From the NCBI RefSeq assembly GCF_025263565.1, contig NZ_CP079865.1, forward strand, positions 6,510,001 through 6,574,000: a stretch of DNA of 64,000 bases, in the 5' to 3' direction. A program made the position numbers and the translations under genes. Shown here piece after piece: positions 8,381-17,206 of the stretch (position 1 is its first letter; every line of letters begins with the position of its first letter). The notes beneath the pieces are model-generated. The model was not told where the DNA came from. It saw only the letters and a program-made list of their open reading frames with translations, and did not search any database. This DNA comes from Mycobacterium sp. SMC-8. Lineage in GTDB: Bacteria > Actinomycetota > Actinomycetes > Mycobacteriales > Mycobacteriaceae.

Positions 8381-8707
8381 TCAGGTGCTGTCCCGCCGAC
8401 GCCGGGTGGCAGCGCTCTCCCGCTGGATCTCCGCCTCGTCGCGCCGCATAGCGGCTCTGCGGCGTCCGTCACCCTGGGCTGCACGCTCCAGCCGCTCACG
8501 TTCCCTGGCCGCGGCTGTGCCCTCGCGCTCGTCGGCTTTCAGCTCGCGTTCGTCGGCGAGGCGTTCGCGCTCGTCGGCGATCAGATCACGCTCGTCGGCC
8601 AGGCGATCGCGCTGATCGGCGATCGGCTCCCGCCGGGCCAGGTCTTCCTCGCGCCGGATGAGTGCCGATTCGCGTTCGTCGCTGTTCTGCGATGTGTCAG
8701 GCTCCAC
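8381..8707 (-). CDS. Highly charged coiled-coil protein with heptad repeats
   Basis: 108 residues from ATG 8707. Nearly the whole chain is a continuous Arg/Glu/Asp-rich helix. The core is built from repeats of the type RDRLADE and RERLADE, giving leucine at a fixed heptad position, as expected for a dimeric coiled coil. No other domain, signal or membrane segment is present. The underlying DNA is a 21-bp repeat (8528-8632), two heptads-worth of which equal 14 residues. Function unknown; a scaffolding or adaptor role is the most one can infer. Confidence 0.75.
   Translation of the reverse strand: MEPDTSQNSDERESALIRREEDLARREPIADQRDRLADERDLIADERERLADERELKADEREGTAAARERERLERAAQGDGRRRAAMRRDEAEIQRESAATRRRRDST
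8528..8632. repeat. Five 21-bp direct repeats inside the coiled-coil gene
   Basis: Units begin at 8528, 8549, 8570, 8591 and 8612, each opening with CTCGTCGGC or a close variant. The exact 21-base period corresponds to seven codons and so to one heptad of the coiled coil on the minus strand. Copy number could vary between strains without breaking the frame. Confidence 0.75.
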
Positions 8708-8905
8708 GATCCCGCCTTCTCTTCTGGACGGACCCGCTCAGGATACGACCGCTGACCCGCCGCTCCTAGACTGTGCGCGACGACCCAAGCCGCCGTCAGG
8801 CAGCGTTACTGGGCGGATCACTGACGTGGTTCTCGCTGATCCGTTGTCCACCACACGAACTCACGGACCTATCTGCCGAGTCCGCAGCAAGCTGCACCCG
8901 GGCAG

Positions 8906-9652
8906 TCACACCGTTGCGCGGGTGGCCCACGCAGTTGCGGTGACGGTGAACGGCCCAGCACCGAGACGTTCGCGAGCCACTGACTCAAGATGTGCGCGAC
9001 CCTCGTCGTCGAGTTGCTGCACATAATCGCCCGCCGGACCGACACCGAGGGTGTACGGCTCCCACCACTGCTCAAAACTCGGATGGACAACCTCGACGGC
9101 GAGGGGACGTTCTTCCACGCCGCGCAAGCCGGCAGCCTCGAACAGTCCAGTCAGGTGCCCCATGCGCGCCCCGGCCAGGAGCGCTTCATCCTGCGCCTGC
9201 GGGTCCGTCACATGAACCGCATCCCAGAACGGCGCCAGCGCGCCGGTCGACCCGTCCCATACACATGCGGCGACGACGCCGCCACGCCTGACGACGCGGG
9301 CCATCTGCCTGATGCCGGCCATGGGATCCGCCATGAAGTGCACCACCAGCTGCGCCAACGCGGCGTCGAAAGACGCAGTGTCGTAAGGTAGTTCCTCCGC
9401 CGTGCCGCGACGCACGTCCAGGTCGGGGAAGCGTGTCCGTAATGCGTCGAGGAACCGCGGGGAGGGGTCGACCGCTGCGACTCGCGCCCCGACCGACAAC
9501 AACTGCGCCGACAGTGCGCCCGGCCCGCAGCCCACGTCGAGCACCTCATCCCCCGCGCCGACGCCGGCAAATGCCGTGAAGACCGCCGCAAGAGGCTCGG
9601 CATAGCGGCCCATGAAACGACCGTATGCCTCGGGCGAGACGGCGAAGCTCAC
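8906..9652 (-). CDS. Class I SAM-dependent methyltransferase
   Basis: 248 residues from GTG 9652. The SAM-binding motif I is VLDVGCGPGALSAQLL (about residues 37-52). The acidic end of strand 2 is VAAVDPS, and motif IV lies in DAALAQLVVHFM. The fold is that of UbiE/methyltransferase-11 type small-molecule methylases. No substrate can be deduced; the neighbours are unrelated. The 198 bases between this gene and the coiled-coil gene contain nothing I can support beyond a possible promoter. Confidence 0.88.
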   Translation of the reverse strand: MSFAVSPEAYGRFMGRYAEPLAAVFTAFAGVGAGDEVLDVGCGPGALSAQLLSVGARVAAVDPSPRFLDALRTRFPDLDVRRGTAEELPYDTASFDAALAQLVVHFMADPMAGIRQMARVVRRGGVVAACVWDGSTGALAPFWDAVHVTDPQAQDEALLAGARMGHLTGLFEAAGLRGVEERPLAVEVVHPSFEQWWEPYTLGVGPAGDYVQQLDDEGRAHLESVARERLGAGPFTVTATAWATRATV

Positions 9653-9722
9653 GCGGCAAGGCTACGTCTGCCGAGCGCGAGGTTCTGGGAAACGCTGGTG
9701 CAGTACTTCGACGAGCCGGCAG

Positions 9723-10796
9723 CTACACGTTGAAGCGGAACTCCACCACGTCCCCGTCGGCCATCACGTAATCCTTGCCCTCCATCCGGACCTTGCCCGC
9801 GGCCTTGGCCGCCGCCATCGAGCCGGCTTCCATCAGGTCGTCGAACGAGACGACCTCGGCCTTGATGAAGCCCTTCTCGAAATCCGAGTGGATCACCCCG
9901 GCCGCCCTGGGTGCGGTGTCACCCTGATGGATCGTCCACGCCCGCGCCTCTTTCGGCCCGGCGGTCAGATAGGTCTGCAACTTGAGCGTGTGAAAACCGG
10001 CCCGCGCCAACGCATCCAGCCCGCGCTCGGTCTGTCCGATCGACTCCAGCAGCTCGGCCGCCGACTCCTCGTCGAGTTCCTGCAGCTCGGCTTCGATCTT
10101 GGCATCGAGGAACACCGCGTCAGCGGGCGCCACCAGCTCGCGTAGCTCGGCGACCCGCTTCTCGTCGGTGAGCACCGACTCGTCGGCGTTGAACACATAC
10201 AGGAAAGGCTTGGAGGTCAACAGGTTCAGCTCGCGCAGCAATGACATGTCGACACCCGCGGAGAATAGCGTCTTGCCGGTGTCGAGCACCTCGCCGGCCG
10301 CCACGGCCGCCTCGTAGACGGGCCGGCGGTCCTTGTGGGTGCGGGCTTCCTTCTCCAGCCGCGGCAGCGCCCGCTCCAGCGTCTGCATGTCGGCCAGGAT
10401 CAGCTCGGTCTCGATGACCTCGATGTCGGACTTCGGATCCACCCGGCCGTCGACATGCACGACGTCGTCGTCGGCGAACACCCGCACCACCTGGCAGATC
10501 GCGTCACTTTCGCGAATATTGGCCAGGAACTTGTTGCCCAACCCGGCGCCCTCGGACGCACCCTTCACGATCCCGGCGATGTCGACGAACGTGACCGGGG
10601 CCGGCACGATCTTCTCCGAGCCGAACATCTTCGCCAGCTCGGCCAACCGCGGATCAGGAAGCGCCACCACGCCCTCGTTGGGTTCGATCGTCGCGAACGG
10701 GTAGTTGGCGGCCAGCACGTCGTTGCGTGTCAGCGCGTTGAACAGAGTCGACTTACCCACGTTCGGCAGTCCGACGATTCCCAGATTGAGGCCCAC
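9723..10796 (-). CDS. ychF: YchF/OLA1-type ATPase
   Basis: 357 residues from GTG 10796 (VGLNLGIVGLPN); GTG 10805 would add three residues. The P-loop GLPNVGKST is at residues 9-17. The base-specificity motif is NADE rather than NKxD, which is why this Obg-like family prefers ATP. A coiled-coil insertion in the middle and a C-terminal TGS domain (FFTAG-like region through VEFRFNV) complete the usual order. It binds ribosomes and affects translation and oxidative-stress responses in other bacteria. The position corresponds to Rv1112 in M. tuberculosis. Confidence 0.97.
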   Translation of the reverse strand: MGLNLGIVGLPNVGKSTLFNALTRNDVLAANYPFATIEPNEGVVALPDPRLAELAKMFGSEKIVPAPVTFVDIAGIVKGASEGAGLGNKFLANIRESDAICQVVRVFADDDVVHVDGRVDPKSDIEVIETELILADMQTLERALPRLEKEARTHKDRRPVYEAAVAAGEVLDTGKTLFSAGVDMSLLRELNLLTSKPFLYVFNADESVLTDEKRVAELRELVAPADAVFLDAKIEAELQELDEESAAELLESIGQTERGLDALARAGFHTLKLQTYLTAGPKEARAWTIHQGDTAPRAAGVIHSDFEKGFIKAEVVSFDDLMEAGSMAAAKAAGKVRMEGKDYVMADGDVVEFRFNV

Positions 10797-10878
10797 GGGG
10801 ACCACAGTCTAGGCCGTGTGACCGCCACGCCACCGATCGCTGGCGGCGTGCGATTGCCCGAGCCGGTACGGTCGACGT

Positions 10879-11991
10879 GTGTCAGATCAGCGCGCGCGGC
10901 CGGCGGTGGCCTCCGATCACCGCTCTGCGCATCCCGATATCGTGGGGATTCCGTGGTGGGGAGCCATTCTGACGGCCGTGATCGCATCCCTGATCGGGTT
11001 CGCGTTCGACGCCGGATCCGGCAACGGCACACTGACCGCCGTCTTCGCCACGCTGTACGTCCTCGGATGCCTGATCGCGGTGCTCGCCGTGCAGCAGTCC
11101 GGCGTTTTCACCGCGGTGATCCAGCCGCCGCTGGTGTTGTTCGTCACGGTGCCCGCCGCCTACTTCCTGATGAACAGCAGCGACATCCACGGCGTCAAGG
11201 ACGTCCTGATCAACTGCGGCTACCCGCTGATCCAGCGGTTCCCGCTGATGTTCTTCACCTCGGCCGCCGTACTGATGATCGGGCTGGCCCGGTGGTACTT
11301 CGCCAAGAACGTCCCGGCCGAGAAGCCGGAGCGCAGCGGCAGCGGCAGCGCCCCGAAACCGGGCGCGCTGGCCGCGAAGCTCACCGCGTTGCTCGGCGGT
11401 GTGACGGCCGGCGCCGGTGCTGCACGAACCAAGAAGCGACAGCCGTCGGGCCGGCGCCGCACCGCGCCGAGGACCGCCGCAGACCGCACGGGCCGCGCCG
11501 CCCGGCCGGCCAGGAAATCCGCTGCGCGACCTCGCCACTCGCGGGCGCCGGAGACGGAGATCATCGAGCCCGTGGCCGACCGGCCGCGCCGCCGGAGGCC
11601 GCGGCCCGAGGATCCCTCGGCGTCGGAGCCGCGTCGCCGTCCCCGCCCGTCCTCCACGAGGGAACCGCGGGAACCCCGGGAACCCCGGTCCCGCCGCGAC
11701 CCCCTCCCTCCCCGCGAACGCCGGTCGTCCTACGAGCGCGACGACCGCGACGACCGGTATGGAAGGCCGCAGCGGCCCCAACGGGACCGGCCCCAGCGCC
11801 GCAGCCGCTTCGACGACTACGAGCCGCTCGACCCGTACACCCCGGCCGGTCCGGGCACCCATCATCCGGTCTCGCGCGTGCGCTACCGCGGAGGTGCTCA
11901 CCCGGACGATATCGACGATCAGCCCGAGTACCGGCCTCGCCGGCGCAGCCCGCGCGACGTCGACGCCGACCGCTGGGAGTACGACATCTGA
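10879..11991 (+). CDS. DUF6542 membrane protein with long basic disordered tail
   Basis: 370 residues from GTG 10879. About 145 residues form four transmembrane helices (WWGAILTAVIASLIGFAF, FATLYVLGCLIAVLAV, PLVLFVTVPAAYFLM and the RFPLMFFTSAAVLMIGLA region). The rest is a low-complexity tail full of Arg, Pro, Asp and Ser, with RRRPRP and DDRDDR blocks, likely disordered and cytoplasmic. It matches the Rv1111c position. Such tails are often phosphorylated or bind other proteins in mycobacteria, but this is inference. Its 3' end faces ispH across a palindromic repeat. Confidence 0.85.
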   Translation: MSDQRARPAVASDHRSAHPDIVGIPWWGAILTAVIASLIGFAFDAGSGNGTLTAVFATLYVLGCLIAVLAVQQSGVFTAVIQPPLVLFVTVPAAYFLMNSSDIHGVKDVLINCGYPLIQRFPLMFFTSAAVLMIGLARWYFAKNVPAEKPERSGSGSAPKPGALAAKLTALLGGVTAGAGAARTKKRQPSGRRRTAPRTAADRTGRAARPARKSAARPRHSRAPETEIIEPVADRPRRRRPRPEDPSASEPRRRPRPSSTREPREPREPRSRRDPLPPRERRSSYERDDRDDRYGRPQRPQRDRPQRRSRFDDYEPLDPYTPAGPGTHHPVSRVRYRGGAHPDDIDDQPEYRPRRRSPRDVDADRWEYDI

Positions 11992-12048
11992 CGAAATCGC
12001 ATTCCATGCGGCCTGCCGGCGGTTTCGGGCGCGTGGAATGCGATTTCG
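11992..12048. repeat. Palindromic repeat, copy 1 (18-bp arms)
   Basis: Left arm CGAAATCGCATTCCATGC (11992-12009) pairs with 12031-12048 over 18 bases, the only irregularity being a T:G wobble. The 21-base loop starts with GGCC. It begins at the base after the DUF6542 stop codon and lies between two convergent genes, so it could act as a bidirectional terminator. A better-conserved copy lies at 34187-34249. Confidence 0.85.
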
Positions 12049-12070
12049 GCGCGGTCAGGGAACGTACCTG

Positions 12071-13084
12071 CTACGAGCGGGCCGGGCGGATCTCCCGAGG
12101 CAGCGCGAACACGAGAGTCTCGTTGGCGGTCGTGACGGGTTGCACGGTTCCGTAGCCGTATTCGGCCAACCGGTCCAGCACTCCGCGCACGAGGACCTCG
12201 GGCACCGACGCACCGGACGTGACGCCGACGGTGGTCACGCCGTCGAGCCACGCCGGATCGATGTCCTCGGCGTAGTCGACCAGATGGGCCGCGTCCGAAC
12301 CCGCGCCCAGCGCCACCTCCACCAGTCGGACCGAGTTCGACGAGTTCTTCGAGCCGACGACGATGACCAGCTCGCACTCCGGAGCCATCGCCTTGACCGC
12401 GACCTGACGGTTCTGGGTGGCGTAGCAGATGTCGTCGCTGGGCGGATCCTGCAGCGTCGGGAACTTTTCCCGCAGCCGGCGCACCGTCTCCATCGTCTCG
12501 TCGACGCTCAGCGTGGTCTGGGACAGCCAGATGACCTTGTTCGGGTCGCGCACGGTGACCTTGTCGACCGCGTCGGGATTGTCGACGACCTGGACGTGGT
12601 CGGGGGCCTCTCCGGCGGTGCCGACGACCTCCTCGTGACCCTCGTGGCCGACGAGCAGGATGTCGTAGTCGTCGCGGGCGAAGCGCTTGGCCTCGTTGTG
12701 CACCTTGGTCACCAGCGGGCAGGTGGCGTCGATGGTTCTCAGGTTGCGGGCGGCAGCCTCGACGTGCACGGTCGGCGCCACGCCGTGAGCGGAGAAGACG
12801 ACGATCGCGCCCTCGGGCACCTCGTCGGTCTGCTCGACGAAGACGGCGCCCGCCTTGGCGAGGGTCTCGACGACGTAGCGGTTGTGCACGATCTCGTGGC
12901 GGACGTACACCGGAGCGCCGTGCTTCTCCAGCGCGCGCTCGACGGTCTCGACGGCCCGGTCGACCCCGGCGCAGTATCCGCGCGGCTCGGCCAGCAGCAC
13001 ACGTTTGCCTGCGGCGACGCCGACGCCGGAACGCAGCGCGGTCTGGCTGGCACCAGGGATCCCCATGTTCACGGTCGGCGGCAT
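12071..13084 (-). CDS. ispH: 4-hydroxy-3-methylbut-2-enyl diphosphate reductase (IspH/LytB)
   Basis: 337 residues from ATG 13084; the frame upstream of it is not conserved-looking. It catalyses the last step of the MEP pathway, making IPP and DMAPP from HMBPP. The three iron-sulfur cysteines are Cys38 (RGYCAGV), Cys122 (ATCPLV) and Cys220 ([11 protein letters not shown]). The catalytic-pocket SAHGV and TSGASVP motifs are also present. It corresponds to lytB2 (Rv1110). It diverges from the gene at 13138 with 53 bases between starts. Confidence 0.97.
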   Translation of the reverse strand: MPPTVNMGIPGASQTALRSGVGVAAGKRVLLAEPRGYCAGVDRAVETVERALEKHGAPVYVRHEIVHNRYVVETLAKAGAVFVEQTDEVPEGAIVVFSAHGVAPTVHVEAAARNLRTIDATCPLVTKVHNEAKRFARDDYDILLVGHEGHEEVVGTAGEAPDHVQVVDNPDAVDKVTVRDPNKVIWLSQTTLSVDETMETVRRLREKFPTLQDPPSDDICYATQNRQVAVKAMAPECELVIVVGSKNSSNSVRLVEVALGAGSDAAHLVDYAEDIDPAWLDGVTTVGVTSGASVPEVLVRGVLDRLAEYGYGTVQPVTTANETLVFALPREIRPARS

Positions 13085-13137
13085 GAGTCCAGGGTACTTA
13101 CCCGCCCCTGTGAACGCCCAGCCGTAGTCTGGGGACC

Positions 13138-13728
13138 ATGTCAACTGCGCCGTATGGGGTCCGTCTGCTCGTGGGTGCGGCCGTGACCGCCATCGAGGAA
13201 ACCCGCAAACTGCCCCAGACCATCCTCATGTACCCGATGACCATCGCCAGCCAGATCGCCCATCTGGTCATGAAAGTGCAGCAGGACGTCGCCGTTCTGG
13301 TGATCAAGGGCGACGAGACGCTGGAGACGATCTTCCCGCCGAAGGACGAGCAGCCGGAGTGGGCGACCTTCGACGAGGACCTGGCGGGTGAGGACGGCGA
13401 CGGTGACGTCGTCGAGCTGCCCGTCCGCGACGGCGAGCGCCTCACCGAGGGCCGGTTCGCGCTGTTCAGCGGAGACCCGGACGCCGCCGCGAAGGCTTCG
13501 GCCGGCGACGACGCCGCCGAGCAGCCGCCTGCCGACGGGCCTGAGGCCCCGGAGATCGTCGCCGAGATCGAGTACGAGTCGCTGACCCTGGCCCAACTGC
13601 GTGCCCGGCTGACGTCGCTGCGCGTCCCGGACCTGGAGGCGCTGCTCGCCTACGAGGAGGCCACGAAGGCCCGCGCCCCGTACCAGACGTTGCTGGCCAA
13701 CAGGATTACGCGCGCGTCCGCCAAGTGA
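13138..13728 (+). CDS. Lipid droplet-associated protein (Rv1109c family)
   Basis: 196 residues from ATG 13138. An N-terminal amphipathic and hydrophobic region (residues 1-60, with [22 protein letters not shown]) is followed by an acidic Asp/Glu/Ala-rich linker and a helical C-terminal hairpin ([33 protein letters not shown], read in pieces). This is the mycobacterial family annotated as lipid droplet-associated; the N-part would attach to the triacylglycerol droplet surface. It leads the xseA-xseB strand, 61 bases before xseA, and is probably co-transcribed. Confidence 0.85.
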   Translation: MSTAPYGVRLLVGAAVTAIEETRKLPQTILMYPMTIASQIAHLVMKVQQDVAVLVIKGDETLETIFPPKDEQPEWATFDEDLAGEDGDGDVVELPVRDGERLTEGRFALFSGDPDAAAKASAGDDAAEQPPADGPEAPEIVAEIEYESLTLAQLRARLTSLRVPDLEALLAYEEATKARAPYQTLLANRITRASAK

Positions 13729-13789
13729 GCGGCCCCGCCGGTCTGCCCCGCCGGTCTCGCCTGTGCCGCCTGCGCCGCCCAAGGTCACA

Positions 13790-15031
13790 ATGACCGAACC
13801 TGAGCAGGGCAAGTCCCCCGAGAACCCGTGGCCGGTGCGGGCGGTCGCCACCCGTGTCGCCAAGTACATCGACCGGCTGGGCTCAGTGTGGATCGAAGGC
13901 CAGCTGACCGAGCTGAAGGTGCGGCAGTCAACGGCGTTCATGGTGCTGCGTGACCCGGCCGCCGACATGTCGCTGAGCGTGAGCTGTCCGCGTGACCTGG
14001 TGGTCAACGCGCCGGTGCCGCTGTCGGAGGGCACGCAGGTGCTCATGCACGGCAAGCCGCAGTTCTACACCCGCAACGGTTCGTTCAGCCTGCGGATCAG
14101 CGAGATCCGCGCGGTCGGGCTCGGGGAGCTGCTGGCCCGCATCGAACGGCTGCGGCGGCTGCTCGACGCCGAGGGCCTGTTCGACCCGCGCCGCAAGCGC
14201 CCGATCCCGTTCCTTCCGGGCACGATCGGGCTGATCACCGGCCGCGCCTCGGCCGCCGAGCACGACATCATGGCCGTCGCGTCCGGACGGTGGCCCGCGG
14301 TGCGATTCGCGGTCCGCAACACCGTGGTGCAGGGCGCCAATGCGGTCCCCCAGATCGTCGACGCGCTGCGCGCCCTCGACGCCGACCCCGACGTCGACGT
14401 CATCGTGCTGGCGCGCGGCGGCGGCAGTGTGGAGGACCTGCTGCCGTTCTCCGACGAGACCCTGTGCCGGGAGATCGCCCGGTGCACCACCCCGGTGGTC
14501 AGCGCGATCGGGCACGAGCCGGACAACCCGCTGTGCGACCTGGTCGCCGACCTGCGCGCGGCCACACCGACCGACGCGGCGAAACGGATCGTCCCAGACA
14601 CCGCCGCCGAGCAGGCGCTGATCGACGATCTGCAGCGGCGCAGCGCCCGCGCGCTGCGCAACTGGGTCAACCGGGAGGCCCACATCGTCGCCCAACTGCG
14701 CAGCAGGCCGGTGCTGTCCCGCCCGCTGGCCGCGGTCGACGCGCGCGCCGAGGAGATCCACCGCGCCCGGGCCGCCGCCCGCCGCGACGTCAAGCGCCTG
14801 CTGACCGCCGAAAGCGACCGCCTCGGGCATCTGTCGGCGCGACTGAGCACACTGGGGCCGGCCGCGACGCTGGCGCGGGGCTACGCCGTGGTGCAGGCCG
14901 TGCCCGAGGGCGCGGCACCGCACGTGCTGCACTCGGTGGCCGATGCGCCGGCCGGCACGCGGCTGCGGATTCGGGTGGCCGACGGGGCCGTCACGGCGAT
15001 CAGCGGGGGCAGCGAGCACGGTGAGGACTGA
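13790..15031 (+). CDS. xseA: Exodeoxyribonuclease VII large subunit
   Basis: 413 residues from ATG 13790 ([17 protein letters not shown]); GTG 13763 would add nine Pro-rich residues. The N-terminal OB fold ([23 protein letters not shown] region) binds single-stranded DNA. The catalytic domain carries [18 protein letters not shown], the [13 protein letters not shown] metal-site motif and [18 protein letters not shown] long helical segment near the C-terminus would bind the small subunits. It degrades single-stranded DNA from either end. The gene is followed 2 bases later by xseB. Confidence 0.96.
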   Translation: MTEPEQGKSPENPWPVRAVATRVAKYIDRLGSVWIEGQLTELKVRQSTAFMVLRDPAADMSLSVSCPRDLVVNAPVPLSEGTQVLMHGKPQFYTRNGSFSLRISEIRAVGLGELLARIERLRRLLDAEGLFDPRRKRPIPFLPGTIGLITGRASAAEHDIMAVASGRWPAVRFAVRNTVVQGANAVPQIVDALRALDADPDVDVIVLARGGGSVEDLLPFSDETLCREIARCTTPVVSAIGHEPDNPLCDLVADLRAATPTDAAKRIVPDTAAEQALIDDLQRRSARALRNWVNREAHIVAQLRSRPVLSRPLAAVDARAEEIHRARAAARRDVKRLLTAESDRLGHLSARLSTLGPAATLARGYAVVQAVPEGAAPHVLHSVADAPAGTRLRIRVADGAVTAISGGSEHGED

Positions 15032-15033
15032 GA

Positions 15034-15243
15034 ATGAAGCCTATTAGTGAGCTCGGGTACGAGGAAGCGCGCGACGAACTGATCGAGGTCGTGGAACGTT
15101 TGGAGCACGGCGGACTCGACCTAGATGCATCGCTGACGCTTTGGGAACGTGGCGAACAGCTGGCCAAACGCTGCGAACAGCACTTAGCTGGATCCCGGGC
15201 ACGGGTGGAGAAGGCATTGGCCGCGGGCGACGAGGAGCAATAG
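15034..15243 (+). CDS. xseB: Exodeoxyribonuclease VII small subunit
   Basis: 69 residues from ATG 15034. The family pattern [33 protein letters not shown] is present in pieces and predicts the two-helix hairpin by which several small subunits decorate one XseA. It lies 2 bases after the xseA stop, as expected for translational coupling. Codon usage here is less GC-biased than in xseA (several TTG, TTT and TTA codons), which is unusual for the window but not enough to argue transfer. Confidence 0.96.
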   Translation: MKPISELGYEEARDELIEVVERLEHGGLDLDASLTLWERGEQLAKRCEQHLAGSRARVEKALAAGDEEQ

Positions 15244-15309
15244 CGGTCCGGTCGGTGAATCTGCCGCGGGATCTCGAAATTGGAACACGTTTCAGTTAGT
15301 CTGCCGGGC

Positions 15310-16410
15310 ATGGGTGATGTATCGCTGCAGACCGACCTCGGACGCGTCCTGGTCACCGGAGGCTCCGGGTTCGTGGGCGCCAACCTGGTCACCGAGCTCC
15401 TGGATCGCGGACTGGACGTGCGCTCGTTCGACCGGGTGCCGTCGCCGCTGGCCACCCATCCGCGCCTGGAGGCGGTCGTCGGCGACATCACCGACGTCGG
15501 CGACGTCGCCGCCGCAGTCGACGGGATCGACACCGTCATCCACACCGCGGCGATCATCGACCTGATGGGCGGCGCGTCGGTCACCGAGGAGTACCGGCAG
15601 CGCAGTTTCGCGGTGAACGTCACCGGCACGGAGAATCTTGTGCACGCCGCGCAGAAGGCCGGTGCCAAGCGGTTCGTCTACACCGCGTCGAACAGCGTGG
15701 TGATGGGCGGTCAGCGCATCGCGGGCGGAGACGAAACGCTGCCCTACACCGAGAGATTCAACGATCTCTACACCGAGACCAAGGTCGTCGCCGAGAAGTT
15801 CGTGCTCTCCCAGAACGGCGTCGCCGGCATGCTGACGTGCTCGATCCGGCCCAGCGGCATCTGGGGCCGCGGCGATCAGACGATGTTCCGCAAGGTGTTC
15901 GAGAGCGTGCTCGCAGGCCACGTCAAGGTGCTCGTGGGCAATAAGAACGTCAAGCTCGACAACTCCTACGTGCACAACCTGGTGCACGGATTCATCCTCG
16001 CCGCGCAGCACCTGGTGGAGGGCGGGACCGCACCCGGCCAGGCGTACTTCATCAACGACGGCGAGCCGATCAACATGTTCGAGTTCTCCCGCCCGGTGGT
16101 CGAGGCCTGCGGCCAGCCGTGGCCGACCTTGCGCGTGCCCGGGCGGCTGGTGTGGTTCGTGATGACCGTCTGGCAGTTCCTGCACTTCAAGTTCGGGATG
16201 CCCAAACCGTTGCTCGAACCCCTTGCAGTGGAACGGCTTTACCTCGACAACTACTTCTCGATCGCCAAGGCCGAACGCGACTTGGGCTACCGGCCGCTGT
16301 TCACCACCGAGCAGGCGTTGGAGCACTGCATGCCCTACTACGTAGACCTGTTCCACCGGATGAAGAACGAAGCCGCCCAGCCGGCGGTGCCGGCCGCACC
16401 CAAGGTCTGA
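15310..16410 (+). CDS. 3-beta-hydroxysteroid dehydrogenase (Rv1106c type)
   Basis: 366 residues from ATG 15310 (MGDVSLQTDLGRV), the start that matches the M. tuberculosis protein as I recall it. The extended-SDR NAD site is VTGGSGFVGANL. The catalytic Tyr and Lys are in LYTETK, and TASNS supplies the Ser. The Rv1106c enzyme oxidises cholesterol and pregnenolone to the 4-en-3-one. The substrate-domain motif RPSGIWGRGDQTMF is well kept. The gene shares its TGA with the ATG of the next gene (ATGA-type overlap), so the hydrolase is translationally coupled. Confidence 0.93.
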   Translation: MGDVSLQTDLGRVLVTGGSGFVGANLVTELLDRGLDVRSFDRVPSPLATHPRLEAVVGDITDVGDVAAAVDGIDTVIHTAAIIDLMGGASVTEEYRQRSFAVNVTGTENLVHAAQKAGAKRFVYTASNSVVMGGQRIAGGDETLPYTERFNDLYTETKVVAEKFVLSQNGVAGMLTCSIRPSGIWGRGDQTMFRKVFESVLAGHVKVLVGNKNVKLDNSYVHNLVHGFILAAQHLVEGGTAPGQAYFINDGEPINMFEFSRPVVEACGQPWPTLRVPGRLVWFVMTVWQFLHFKFGMPKPLLEPLAVERLYLDNYFSIAKAERDLGYRPLFTTEQALEHCMPYYVDLFHRMKNEAAQPAVPAAPKV

Positions 16411-17129
16411 TGGCGCAGTACCGGTTCGCCGCCAACGGCGAGGTGAAGATCCGCTACCTCGACTCAGGGGGCGACGATCGTGGCGCGCCGGTGGTCTTCG
16501 TCCCGGGATTCACCTGCGTCGCCGAGGACTACGCCGAATCGCTACCCCTGCTAGGCCGGCGCTGCGTGGTGGTCGAACTACGTGGACACGGCCAAAGCGA
16601 TTGTCCGGCAACCGGTTACGATTCCGTGACGCTGAGCCGTGACGTCGGCGCGGTGGTCGACGACATCACCGACGGTCCGGTGCATTTGATGACGTTCTCG
16701 CGGGGGACGCCGTACGCGCTGGTCTGGGCGCTCGCCGATTCCGCACGCGTGCGTTCGGTGTCGATCGGCGATTACGTGCCCGAGGAGATCGTGCTCACCG
16801 AGGAGATCATGCTCGGTCTGCTCGGCGGTCGCTGGCGTGGGACACCGGTGCACCAGCGCGTCGACCGCGACGCCGGAATCGCCGTGGTGCGCTCGGCGCG
16901 CCCTCAGTCGTTCTGGGAACCACTGTCGGTCTGGCAGCCGCCACTGCTCGCGGTACGCGCCATGAACAGCCCCCTGATCGACGACGCGACATGGGCGCGC
17001 TACCGGGACCTGTTCCCCACTGCGACGCTGCACAAGTTCGCCGATTCACCGCACGATATCTTCCGCCCCGACCGTGGCCGGTACCCGAGGCTGGTCCGAA
17101 AACACATCGACACCGTCGACGCCCGCTGA
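16410..17129 (+). CDS. Alpha/beta hydrolase
   Basis: 239 residues from ATG 16410, overlapping the preceding stop by one base. The fold is recognisable from VVFVPGFTCVAEDY (oxyanion strand), VVELRGHGQSDCP and the nucleophile elbow LMTFSRGTPYA, where the usual first Gly of GxSxG is Thr. The C-terminal DSPHDIF gives the catalytic His. The tight coupling to the steroid dehydrogenase suggests an ester or lactone of a steroid or other lipid as substrate, but that rests on context alone. Confidence 0.85.
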   Translation: MAQYRFAANGEVKIRYLDSGGDDRGAPVVFVPGFTCVAEDYAESLPLLGRRCVVVELRGHGQSDCPATGYDSVTLSRDVGAVVDDITDGPVHLMTFSRGTPYALVWALADSARVRSVSIGDYVPEEIVLTEEIMLGLLGGRWRGTPVHQRVDRDAGIAVVRSARPQSFWEPLSVWQPPLLAVRAMNSPLIDDATWARYRDLFPTATLHKFADSPHDIFRPDRGRYPRLVRKHIDTVDAR

Positions 17130-17206
17130 TTCCTCGCCGAAAATCCTGCCCGACCCCCGCGATCAGCCTATGGTCGACGAAGGAGTCGATCGGCGGAGGA
17201 GTCGCC

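Noticed and set aside
10335..12155. 606-codon plus-strand frame across ychF and the DUF6542 gene
   Set aside because: It reads through two real genes in wrong frames or strands and shows only low-complexity Arg/Pro sequence.
16991..17206. 72-residue extension ahead of the sulfatase
   Set aside because: It lies in another frame of the alpha/beta hydrolase gene, and GGAGGA fixes the start at 17207.
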